This document shows, piece after piece, positions 16,641 through 23,752 of a stretch of DNA of 32,682 nucleotides (position 1 is the stretch's first letter; every line of letters starts with the position of its first letter). A model generated the notes under the pieces. The model saw only the letters and a program-made list of their open reading frames with translations. It did not search any database and was not told where the DNA came from. The stretch covers positions 1 through 32,682 of the forward strand of contig JADFPW010000004.1 of assembly GCA_022562105.1 (NCBI GenBank), in the 5' to 3' direction. This stretch comes from Planctomycetota bacterium. GTDB lineage: Bacteria > Planctomycetota > Phycisphaerae > UBA1845. Position numbers and translations under genes: made by a program.

Positions 16641-17912
16641 ATGAGAATAGGAATGGTCGTGAAACATCACAGGGTTACCGCAGTATCGCTCGCTGCGGCG
16701 CTGAGCCCGGTTGCAGGTATCGCCGCGTGGCTGGCTGGGCCGCTCCCCGCCACAGGAGGGGAGGTGCCCTTCAACGAGCACGTGCTGTCCGACACCGCTG
16801 ACGGACCGCGGTCTGTTTTCGCGGCGGACTTGGACGGCGACGGGGATCTCGACATCCTCACCGCGTCAGAGTTCGACAACAAGATCGCGTGGTACCAAAG
16901 CAACGGCGGCTTACCCGTGACCTTCACCGACGAGATTGTGATCTCGACCGCCGCGATTGGCGCCTGGTCTGTTTTCGCGATGGACGTGGACGGCGACGGG
17001 GACACCGACGTCCTTTCCGCGTCAGACGGTGACAACAAGATTGCGTGGTACGAAAACGACGGCGCCTTGTTCCCGACCTTCACCGAGCGGGTGATCTCGA
17101 CCGACGCCCTCGGGGCGCACTCCGTTTTCGCCGCGGACCTGGACGGCGACGGGGACACCGACGTCCTCTCGGGTTCGCTGTCTGACACCAAGGTCGCGTG
17201 GTACGAGAACGACGGCCAGTCGCCCCCGACCTTCACCGAGCATGTGCTCTCGACCGACACCACTGCCTTTGGTTCCCGATCCGTCTTGGCGACGGATTTG
17301 GATGGCGACGGCGACATCGACGTCCTCTCCACCTCCTTCGCCGGCGAGATCGCATGGTACGAAAACGACGGCGGTTCGCCCCCGACCTTCACCGAGCGGG
17401 TGATCTCGACGACCGCCAGTGGAGGCAGCGGCCTATGCGCCACGGACCTGGACGGCGACGGGAATATCGACGTCCTCTCCGCGGCTGCTGCGATTGCGTG
17501 GTACGAAAGCGACGGCGGCTCGCCTCCGACGTTCACCAAGCGAGTGATCGTGTCGGATGTCGGATTTGTTCTTTCCGTTTTCGCCGCGGATGTGGACAAC
17601 GATGGAGATATCGACGTCCTCTCCGCGACATTCGGTCACAATAACCTCGTGTGGTACGAGAGCAGCGGCGGCTCTCCCCCGACCTGGCAGGAGCGGGTGA
17701 TCTCGACCGATTCAAACCTCGGCTTTTCTGTTTTCGCGGTGGACTTGGACGGCGACGCGGACCCCGAAATCCTCCACGTGGGAGACACACTTGGCGGCAG
17801 CAAGCTCATGTGGTACGAGAACGTGATGCAGCACGCCGACCTCGACGCCGATGGCGACGTGGACCTGCACGACTTCGCTCTGTTGCAGCTGGCCTTCACC
17901 GGCCCGAAGTAG
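16641..17912 (+). CDS. Secreted FG-GAP/VCBS repeat protein with dockerin-like C-terminus, copy 2
   Basis: A 423-residue paralogue of the preceding gene, with the same signal region (VTAVSLAAALSPVAGIAAWLAGPLP), seven DxDxDGDxDVL/IAWYENDG/PPTFTERVIST repeats and a terminal dockerin-like motif DLDADGDVDLHDFALLQLAF. The last repeat is degenerate (DLDGDADPEIL). The ATG at 16641 was chosen because it aligns with copy 1 and follows AAAGGGA at proper spacing; a longer frame from 16560 would translate the duplicated leader. It is probably exported and calcium-stabilised, like its twin. Immediately after the stop comes an out-of-frame sorting-signal fragment, so this protein now lacks any obvious surface anchor other than the dockerin-like motif. 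Confidence 0.88.
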   Translation: MRIGMVVKHHRVTAVSLAAALSPVAGIAAWLAGPLPATGGEVPFNEHVLSDTADGPRSVFAADLDGDGDLDILTASEFDNKIAWYQSNGGLPVTFTDEIVISTAAIGAWSVFAMDVDGDGDTDVLSASDGDNKIAWYENDGALFPTFTERVISTDALGAHSVFAADLDGDGDTDVLSGSLSDTKVAWYENDGQSPPTFTEHVLSTDTTAFGSRSVLATDLDGDGDIDVLSTSFAGEIAWYENDGGSPPTFTERVISTTASGGSGLCATDLDGDGNIDVLSAAAAIAWYESDGGSPPTFTKRVIVSDVGFVLSVFAADVDNDGDIDVLSATFGHNNLVWYESSGGSPPTWQERVISTDSNLGFSVFAVDLDGDADPEILHVGDTLGGSKLMWYENVMQHADLDADGDVDLHDFALLQLAFTGPK

Positions 17913-17917
17913 AATAC

Positions 17918-18067
17918 ATGGGCACCCGACGTCCCATTGCGTCTTTCAATGAACACACGATCGCGCACTGCGAGAGTACAACTTCGGCCACGGGCATCCC
18001 CACCATCTCCGGGTGGGGCTTGCTCATGGTGTCGTTGGTGGTGCTAACACCGGGGACGTTTACCTAG
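17918..18067 (+). pseudogene. Detached IPTL-CTERM-like C-terminal sorting signal
   Basis: Forty-nine codons from ATG 17918, out of frame with the FG-GAP gene that ends 5 bases earlier. The last 24 residues contain GIPTISGWGLLMVSLVVL, the IPTxSxWG signature plus hydrophobic helix of IPTL-CTERM-type sorting signals, which normally terminate secreted proteins and are followed by a short basic tail. Here the frame stops at LTPGTFT with no basic tail, and there is no signal peptide or start context, so this looks like the tail of a lost or frameshifted secreted protein. The sequence after copy 1 also keeps the ACATGGGCATCCGACG joint but stops after eight codons. It ends 3 bp before the convergent gene. 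Confidence 0.65.
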
Positions 18068-18070
18068 CGA

Positions 18071-19267
18071 CTACTTCTCGCCGCGTCGGGTCGCGGAAAA
18101 CCCGGATTGCTCAATCGCCGCGATCAACACTTTGGGTTTGACGCTGCTGGCCGGGTCGATGGCCACGCGTGCTTCACTCGCGTCGAAATCGACCATGACG
18201 CGCTCCACGCCGGGAAGATACAACACCGACAACGCAAGCTTGGTTGGGCAATCGGGGCAGCGCATTCCCTCGATGTCCAACACGATCACCTCACCGCTGA
18301 TGGGGCCGAGCCGAGGGTCCAGATCGAGCAGGGAGACGGCTGGGTTGTTGGTCCCGGAGATGCCGAATCCGACTGCGCCAGGGAAACCGGGGATCTGTTG
18401 ACGGGTAGCCACGATTTTCCGGTAGCCGGCCAGGGTGCATTGACCGAGCGAGCCGGCCTTTGCGCACTCGCCGCATTGTGCGAGCGCCGGCAGACTCGGA
18501 TCGTTGGCGGCGGCTACGCTCCGAGCGGCGCTGACCATTGCGTTGGTCGCACGCTTAGCCGACGCGATTTTCTGCTTGCTGGGTGGTGATTCGATGGCCG
18601 GCTCAAAGCCCAGATCGGACATGGCGTCATACAGACCCACCACCAGGGGATGTCCGCCACGCTCTCGGGCCGGATCAGCAGCCGAACCGAGTTGGTGCAT
18701 CCAGTCCGTCGGTTTGGGTGGGTAATCGACCCATAGCTGCTGTGGCGTGGCCGCGTAGAGCAAGTACATGTCCCAGGCCGGTGGTTCCTCCAAGAGCCCC
18801 TTGGCGAACGCATCGCCCGCCAGGCGGTTCGGATCGTGGAATTGACGCACCCGCGGATCATCGAAGATGCCAGCCACTCGCTGCGCCGCTGCGTAGTCGT
18901 CGCTGGGCAGGATATCGATCCACACGACGAAGATGCTGACCTCAGCGGAGGGATACGCCCTCACCACCGACTCATTGACCGCAATGGCACCCGCAACACA
19001 AGCCCCGCACGTGGCTGAAACGATCGCCACCACCCGCGGCCTGTCTCGATCCGTGTTGAATCGTTCGATCAGGGGTTCGAGCGAGTTGTCGAGTGAAATC
19101 ATCCCCCCGTCGTCGCGGATCGCCGGCTCATCCGAAAGGGTCGCCACACGAGTTGATGATCCACAGCCGAGTGTGGCCGTGAACCAGATAGCCATGAGAC
19201 CGACGCGTACGCCGGGAAGACGATGGATCAGCAGACACAGCCGCCGCAGACCAGCCCAGATCATCAT
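18071..19267 (-). CDS. Lipoprotein with thioredoxin-like and C-terminal HMA (metal-binding) domains
   Basis: A 398-residue exported protein. A hydrophobic N-terminus ends ATLGC (lipobox-like, Cys35). A thioredoxin-like region follows, with VVAIVSATCGACVAGA (CxxC at Cys87/Cys90) and a strand/helix pattern after it. A middle Cys-rich segment has QCGECAKAGSLGQC. The last ~74 residues form a heavy-metal-associated domain: VIVLDIEGMRCPDC (CxxC at ~337/340), then LYLPGVERVMVDFDASEARV and LIAAIEQSGFSA, as in copper/mercury chaperone domains. The likely role is redox-linked metal handling at the cell surface, which is inference; no transporter is adjacent. The start ATG ATG at 19267 follows GAGGAGA within the duplicated leader block; the second ATG (19264) is equally possible. 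Confidence 0.82.
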   Translation of the reverse strand: MMIWAGLRRLCLLIHRLPGVRVGLMAIWFTATLGCGSSTRVATLSDEPAIRDDGGMISLDNSLEPLIERFNTDRDRPRVVAIVSATCGACVAGAIAVNESVVRAYPSAEVSIFVVWIDILPSDDYAAAQRVAGIFDDPRVRQFHDPNRLAGDAFAKGLLEEPPAWDMYLLYAATPQQLWVDYPPKPTDWMHQLGSAADPARERGGHPLVVGLYDAMSDLGFEPAIESPPSKQKIASAKRATNAMVSAARSVAAANDPSLPALAQCGECAKAGSLGQCTLAGYRKIVATRQQIPGFPGAVGFGISGTNNPAVSLLDLDPRLGPISGEVIVLDIEGMRCPDCPTKLALSVLYLPGVERVMVDFDASEARVAIDPASSVKPKVLIAAIEQSGFSATRRGEK

Positions 19268-19557
19268 TGCATTCTCCTCATTCGACGCTCAGACGCACGA
19301 GCCTCTTGAGCGTACCTCCCGCCCAGACCAGAAACCAGCCCAACGACGCCGCCGGATGTCCGAACTTGTCCCGGGCGGGTGTAGCTACGGCCAAGGGCAC
19401 CTTCGAGTGTCGCCGGCAGGTCCATGCACCGCCCGACTTAGCCTTCTTCGTCGGCGAAGCGAATCGCCAGGTGGGTTCGCTGGCTGGTGGAGGTGCCCGA
19501 AGTTGTCAGAACGCCTACCGAGGCGGTTCATGGTTCAAGGAATTCTTCCTGATACCT
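19251..19557 (-). repeat. Leader block, copy B (upstream of the thioredoxin-HMA gene)
   Basis: On the minus strand it runs from GGTATCAGGAAGAATTCC (near 19557) through CCGGGACAAGTTCGGACA to TGAGCGTCGAATGAGGAGA and the first codons of the lipoprotein gene. It parallels copy A at 11211-11530 throughout, although the two downstream proteins are unrelated. It should contain the promoter and ribosome-binding site of the lipoprotein gene. Confidence 0.75.
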
Positions 19558-19680
19558 TTGCTTCCCCTTGCTTGTCGGGCACCGAATCACCAGCTGGTTT
19601 CGCCGGCTGGTAGAGGTGCCACGCGTATCAGACCGCCTACCGACGCGGTTCATAGTGTCAAGAAACTCTTCCTGACACCT
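19461..19680. repeat. Imperfect tandem repeat, period ~123 bp
   Basis: Unit 1 (19461-19557) and unit 2 (19584-19680) both run GAATC.CCAG.TGG.TTCGC.GGCTGGT, then AGGTGCC, CGCCTACCGA.GCGGTTCAT and CTTCCTGA.ACCTTT. Unit 1 is the distal part of leader block B and unit 2 is an extra partial copy, so the block has grown by tandem duplication. The far end of unit 2 lies ~20 bp from the truncated GHKL gene. Confidence 0.8.
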
Positions 19681-19702
19681 TTTCCTCCCCTTTTCCTCCC
19701 GG

Positions 19703-20470
19703 CGCGCAAGAGGAGTTGATCGCACGAAGGGATTCTCCGTTGTGCGGGCTGGTCGCGAGATTGATACCGGATATTTCGGAATAAAGGAGAAGGGTTTTCG
19801 CTGGGAGGATGCTTGGTGGGGGTGCGAGATATGCTTTGAGCCGGAACTCGACGAAGAATTTGGTGTGACACACACAAAGCAGACCATAGACCTGAGCGAA
19901 CGCATCCGAGAAACCATAGGCAAGGAGATGAAGGCGAATATCAGAACGCTCTGTACCACGATCGTTGCACGCGGCAAGAAGCGCCATGCGGTCAGCACCA
20001 AGGAAGCTGAGACCATCGCCAAAGAAAAGGACCGCTTCCTTAGGACAACGCCTACAATCAGGGACAAAGACGAGGAGACCATTACTCGTGAGCTACAAGA
20101 ATATGGCGAGCAAAGGGCGACCGACGAGCGCCCGGCCCAGAGAGTCGTAGAGGACATCAAGGACCTACCCTTCGTCATCGACTTTGAGTCGCTCCCCGGC
20201 GCTCCGTTCTACCGAGTGCGTACATTCGGCAAGACGGTCGTCGTGTCGATTAACCGGGACCACACTTTCTACGACAAGCTCTATCAGCCGCTGGCCGAGA
20301 TTGATCCAACCGCGAAGACGGCGATCGAGCTGCTGATCTTTGCCTTCGGGAAGGCCGAAACCCTCGCCGGAGATGAGGGCAAGGACTGGTACAACTCGCA
20401 ACGTGCGGAATGGAGCCGCATACTGGGTGTGTACTTGGATGCCGTCCCTTCGTTGAAGGGCGTCGCCTGA
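19703..20470 (+). pseudogene. 5'-truncated GHKL/HSP90-like ATPase gene (C-terminal part only)
   Basis: About 255 codons remain. The opening GVDRTKGFSVVRAGREIDTG and the following DAWWGCEICFEPELDEEFGV-THTKQ match the C-terminal half of large HATPase_c_3-type proteins (DNA-gyrase-B/HSP90-like ATPases), many of which sit in defence or DNA-modification clusters. The last part (VVVSINRDHTFYDKLYQPLAE, ELLIFAFGKAE, EWSRILGVYLDA) also fits. The N-terminal ATP-binding domain is missing. The frame closes at a TGA at 19673, and recognisable coding starts around 19703, exactly where the tandem repeat ends. The first in-frame start (GTG 19742) falls inside a conserved segment. Codon use is less GC-biased than its neighbours, suggesting acquired DNA. 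It is probably inactive. Confidence 0.6.
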
Positions 20471-20496
20471 TTGTGCAGAAGCCAGGCGTGCGGCCC

Positions 20497-20518
20497 GCCC
20501 CCACCGCGTTGTGGGGGC
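20497..20518. other. GC hairpin after the truncated ATPase gene
   Basis: GCCCCCAC-CGCGTT-GTGGGGGC forms a perfect 8-bp stem 26 bases after the stop. There is no T-run, so a Rho-independent terminator is possible but not proven. Confidence 0.45.
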
Positions 20519-20848
20519 AGGCCTCGCCGGGGGGCCGTTCACCCATCGCCGCTACCACTCAGATTGTACTGACGTGGGCGGATATGGCTTACTCAGGACT
20601 CAACCGCCGGCGGGTGGTCAAGACGTTTGTGGGCCGTCGGGGGAGGATGCCTAACCGGCGATGCCGGGAGGACACATAGTATATTATACTACGTGTACTC
20701 TCGAAGCCCGCTCAGGAGACGGGCTCTGGTTGGCTTGATCGATCAGCATCGTCCCTTGCCGCGCTGGATGGTATGCAGTATATACACTGCATACCCGCCA
20801 CGCCGACTACCAACGGATGACTCGATCGGGTGATTGTCTATGCAGGCG
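20519..20848. other. Gene-free stretch with AT-rich palindromes
   Basis: No gene was found in this gap between two convergent genes. It holds TAGTATA-T-TATACTA (near 20677-20691), the hairpin AGCCCG...CGGGCT (20705-20725) and a perfect 9-bp inverted repeat, GTATGCAGT-ATATAC-ACTGCATAC (20771-20794). The AT-rich palindromes stand out from the GC-rich surroundings and may be remnants of foreign DNA or binding sites. Confidence 0.55.
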
Positions 20849-22030
20849 TCACCCGCTGCCGGGTTTGCGGGCTTGGATGCGGTTGAGCTTCAGGTCGAAG
20901 ACCTCGAACATGACGGTCCAGTCGTCTTCCACCAGATACTCAACCAACGTCTCAGCCGTCATCGTGGCCTTGATGCGGTAGGTCGCGATTCCATTGTTGA
21001 ACGAGGGACCGTTGACTCGGTCGATACCCTTGATCGTTCGCAACTTCTTCTTGATCGCCAGGGCTTCCTTCATGTTCACGCCCTCGACGATCAACTGGAT
21101 TTCCCCGCCTGCGGAAATCCGGGTCGCCCATTGGCGCATACACGTGCGATAGACCTTGTCCACGATCTGGGCGCCGGCGTTGGCTAACGCAGTCTTGCCG
21201 GCTTGCTTGGAGGCTGAACGGTGTCCGCGAGCCCCGCCACGCCAGTGAGGCTCGGATTCGCTGGCGATCAGACGGGCGGTGTCGGTGTAGTACATCTTCA
21301 CCACGCAGTCGCAGTTGTACATGGCCAAGGGCACGCCGTAGGGCTGCTCCATGCCGGCGGCATTGGCGTGGGCCGTGCCGGTGATGAAAATCTGTGTGCC
21401 GAAGTCCCTGGCGATCGCTTGCAAACGGGCCGTGTTGCCCTCGGATTCAGCGGCCCGCGATTCCACCTCGGCCAACGCCCGAACCTGCTGGCCGGCATAA
21501 ACATCGAACCCGCTCTTGATCAGCCGCTCTTCGATCTTGGACTCCAGGATGCTGCTGGATTCGGGAACGCCGTCAATGTACTCGTCGATCAACACCATGA
21601 TCCCGGGCCGACCGATCTGATCGAGCACGTTCTGGACTTCGCCCCACGAACTGGCGATGGCTGTCTTGCTGACTTTGGCGCGAATCTTGCAGAAGTAGAG
21701 TCCACCCATGCCCGCGCCCTGGTCCAGGATCTTGTAGTCCGAGATGATCCCGTCGGCCCGCGAGTAGATGGTGTCGCGGATCAGTACGAAATCGTCCACT
21801 TGTGAATACGAGCTGATCTCCACGCGACCGCCCTGTTCCAGGGCTTTGCGCAGGGCGTCGTCGCGGGCGGCGTCGGGGGTGATGCCTTCACCGGTTGCGA
21901 CTTCCTCGACGATGTCCTCAGCTCGCGCCGCGCCGGGCGACCACGCGCAGACCACAAGCAGGGCGATCACCATGCCCTGAAAACCTCGCCGCACTCGGTT
22001 GGATGCTGCCCGCATTCTTGACTGCTTCAC
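20849..22030 (-). CDS. Periplasmic protein with FlgT N-terminal-like domain
   Basis: A 393-residue exported protein with a signal peptide (RRGFQGMVIALLVVCAWSPGAARA-ED). The segment after cleavage, VATGEGITPDAARDDALRKALEQGG ... ISDYKILDQ ... YFCKIRAKV, resembles the N-terminal domain of flagellar assembly protein T and related LPP20-type proteins. A middle domain (GRPGIMVLIDEY ... SGFDVYAGQQVRALAE ... GTQIFITGTAHA) looks like the FlgT/CsgG-like fold. No flagellar gene lies nearby, so a flagellar role is not implied. I chose the GTG at 22030 because GGGGAGG lies 5 bases upstream and the signal peptide then has a proper basic start. The frame extends to 22078 without added support. Confidence 0.7.
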   Translation of the reverse strand: MKQSRMRAASNRVRRGFQGMVIALLVVCAWSPGAARAEDIVEEVATGEGITPDAARDDALRKALEQGGRVEISSYSQVDDFVLIRDTIYSRADGIISDYKILDQGAGMGGLYFCKIRAKVSKTAIASSWGEVQNVLDQIGRPGIMVLIDEYIDGVPESSSILESKIEERLIKSGFDVYAGQQVRALAEVESRAAESEGNTARLQAIARDFGTQIFITGTAHANAAGMEQPYGVPLAMYNCDCVVKMYYTDTARLIASESEPHWRGGARGHRSASKQAGKTALANAGAQIVDKVYRTCMRQWATRISAGGEIQLIVEGVNMKEALAIKKKLRTIKGIDRVNGPSFNNGIATYRIKATMTAETLVEYLVEDDWTVMFEVFDLKLNRIQARKPGSG

Positions 22031-22113
22031 GGATACCTCCCCATGACTAGAGCGCTCCGGAGTCCGTGTGGTTAGCACGACTCACGCCGGAATCCACCGG
22101 CGCTCACTCCAAA

Positions 22114-22135
22114 CCCAGGGATTGCGATCCCTGGG
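22114..22135 (-). terminator. Hairpin downstream of the cyclophilin gene
   Basis: CCCAGGGAT and ATCCCTGGG form a perfect 9-bp stem around a 4-base loop. On the minus strand it is followed by TTT. It lies 139 bases after the cyclophilin stop and 84 bases before the next minus-strand start, so it may end the cyclophilin transcript or act in the leader of the next gene. Confidence 0.45.
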
Positions 22136-22273
22136 CGTTGTTGGTGACGACCGCTGGTCCCGCGGGTCGCACTCGATCGCACACGCCAGAGCGATTCTGC
22201 CCATGGATCGCACAGGGTCAAGACCTTGGCGTTGGTCGGGGCGAGATGCTCAACGGGGACGCTCAAGTGCGCC

Positions 22274-23293
22274 TCAGGGAGCGTAGGGAGCGGTAGGCGT
22301 CAGGTCGGACGGGGCGTTGACGATGCGAATGCTGCGGATGTAGATCTTGCGCTCCGGCAGGCCATTCCTGTCCACCGGAACGGACATGAGTTTGTCCAGC
22401 GTGTTGAACGATTCGATACCGGTCAGTTGGCCGAACACCGTGTATCGACCATCCCACTCCGGAACCCGCGTATTGCAAATGAAGAACTGACAACTCCCCG
22501 AATCGGGATCGTCGCCCAGCAGCGACATGCTCACCATGCCGGGCGACTGCGGGATGTTGCTACGTTCGGCCTCGAGCTTCTTACCATCGGCGCGGATTCC
22601 GGTCCCGTCGCCCCGTGGACACCCGCCCATGATGCAATATCCCGGCTCGAGGCGATGAAACGACAAGTTGTCGTAGAATCCGTCTCCTGCGAGCTCGATG
22701 AAGTTGGCGACATGATTGGGCGCCTGCTCATGAAAGAAACGCACGGTCATGTTCCCCATGTCCGTCCAAATCACGGCCTGTTTCAGGGGGGCGACCTCCA
22801 GGCGTAGCTCGTTGGAAACCACGCTCCCGCCGTAGGGGCTCCATTGCACGAGGTAGTTGCCGGCCGACCGAAGAATCGGGTAGTGAGCCGTCACCTCCAA
22901 ACGCGTACCCACGCTGGCATGAGCAGCCAAGTCCAATACCGGTGCCTGCAGCGGCGGCCGATATGTCGGCATCGGATCCCAGCCTCGCCCGCCCTCGCTC
23001 ACGATCGAGAGCCCTTGCATTCTGAGCCCGCTGAACACGTGTTCGATGGGCAAGCCGACGGGATTCTCCGGGGGCAGCGGCTCGCTGCCCGGAACTTCCA
23101 ATCGAATCGGGCGGTCAGACTGGTTCTCAATGAGGAAAGTCATCCAGACGGGCTGTCCAACGGCTACGTGCGGGCTGTCCACGATCAGGGTGGCCTTAAG
23201 TGCCCCTTCGCCTGGCACCTGGGCCAACGCCGTTCCAGCCACCCAGGCACCCACGACCGCAGCCCCCACCATGATGGCGATTCGACTCTTCAT
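22274..23293 (-). CDS. Secreted cyclophilin-type peptidyl-prolyl isomerase
   Basis: A 339-residue exported protein with signal peptide MKSRIAIMVGAAVVGAWVAGTALA-QV. An N-terminal ~145-residue beta-rich region (LIVDSPHVAVGQPVWMTFLI) of unassigned fold precedes a cyclophilin domain at ~170-330. Visible signatures are FYDNLSFHRLEPGYCIMGGC, PRGDGTG, ERSNIPQSPGMVSMSL, SGSCQFFICN and YTVFGQLTGIE. The FHR arginine of the active site is present; the usual MxQGG reads IMGGC, so one conserved glutamine is replaced. It should catalyse proline isomerisation during folding in the periplasm. The stop is followed by a gap of ~240 bp before the FlgT-like gene, so co-transcription is uncertain. Confidence 0.87.
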   Translation of the reverse strand: MKSRIAIMVGAAVVGAWVAGTALAQVPGEGALKATLIVDSPHVAVGQPVWMTFLIENQSDRPIRLEVPGSEPLPPENPVGLPIEHVFSGLRMQGLSIVSEGGRGWDPMPTYRPPLQAPVLDLAAHASVGTRLEVTAHYPILRSAGNYLVQWSPYGGSVVSNELRLEVAPLKQAVIWTDMGNMTVRFFHEQAPNHVANFIELAGDGFYDNLSFHRLEPGYCIMGGCPRGDGTGIRADGKKLEAERSNIPQSPGMVSMSLLGDDPDSGSCQFFICNTRVPEWDGRYTVFGQLTGIESFNTLDKLMSVPVDRNGLPERKIYIRSIRIVNAPSDLTPTAPYAP

Positions 23294-23752
23294 CGGTGTG
23301 ACAAGATCCTCCGGTCCATCCGCGCCGTTCTACCTACGCAACCTCGCTCCGAGCCCATGGATACCGATCTATGGGTAGGTCGCCATTGTCGCGGGCCAAC
23401 CGCCCCTGTCCACCCCACGGGCGCGGCCAACGGCGTGGGGCGGTCTACACGGCTGCCGACCGGGCGAACATCGCCCCCTCGACATCGCGCAGAATCCCCG
23501 TGTTCGCCATCTGCTTCTACCACCATCGGCCGATCCCGGTTGCATGGTCGACCCATCCGTACTCCACGATCGGAATCCTCCCTCCGTCCCCCAAGCTGAC
23601 ATCTTCGCTTTGATTCCCGTCGCGGCTTCGGTGGGTGGGCGGGATTGCATCGGCGTGCACGGCGTGCCCGGCGTAGCTACCGTGGTATCATCGGCAACGG
23701 GAGGTGGCTGAGGCGGGCCATCGGCGGCCCGTGATTGAAATGGACTGAGTTG
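23294..23752. other. Intergenic region between divergent genes
   Basis: About 459 bp separate the cyclophilin gene (minus) from the TPR gene (plus). Frames crossing it are Pro/Arg/Ser-rich and resemble no protein I know. The only promoter-like element I see is TGGTATCAT (23683-23691), an extended -10 form lacking a recognisable -35, 61 bases before the TPR start. No repeats of note. Confidence 0.5.
23683..23691 (+). promoter_or_regulatory. Possible extended -10 element before the TPR gene
   Basis: TGGTATCAT matches TGnTATAAT with one mismatch. No -35 hexamer is visible at the proper distance, so support is weak. Confidence 0.22.

Noticed and set aside
15200-17800. Regularly spaced repeats of about 155-170 bp that could suggest a CRISPR or satellite array.
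   Set aside because: The repeats are the coding units of the FG-GAP proteins; spacing and variation follow codons and the DxDxDGxxD motif.
17651-17917. Upstream extension of the sorting-signal frame, giving a 138-codon ORF.
   Set aside because: This part overlaps the FG-GAP gene in another frame and is Arg-rich shadow sequence; only the part after 17918 looks protein-derived.
19278-19400. A 40-codon minus-strand frame from GTG 19400 inside leader block B, with a hydrophobic stretch (ASLGWFLVWAGG) and a stop just before the lipoprotein's ribosome-binding site, resembling a leader peptide.
   Set aside because: The aligned region of copy A (near 11222-11340) does not keep the frame or the hydrophobic residues, so coding is not conserved.
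20497-20518. The 8-bp GC hairpin as a certain Rho-independent terminator.
   Set aside because: There is no T-run on either side, so it is recorded only as a hairpin.
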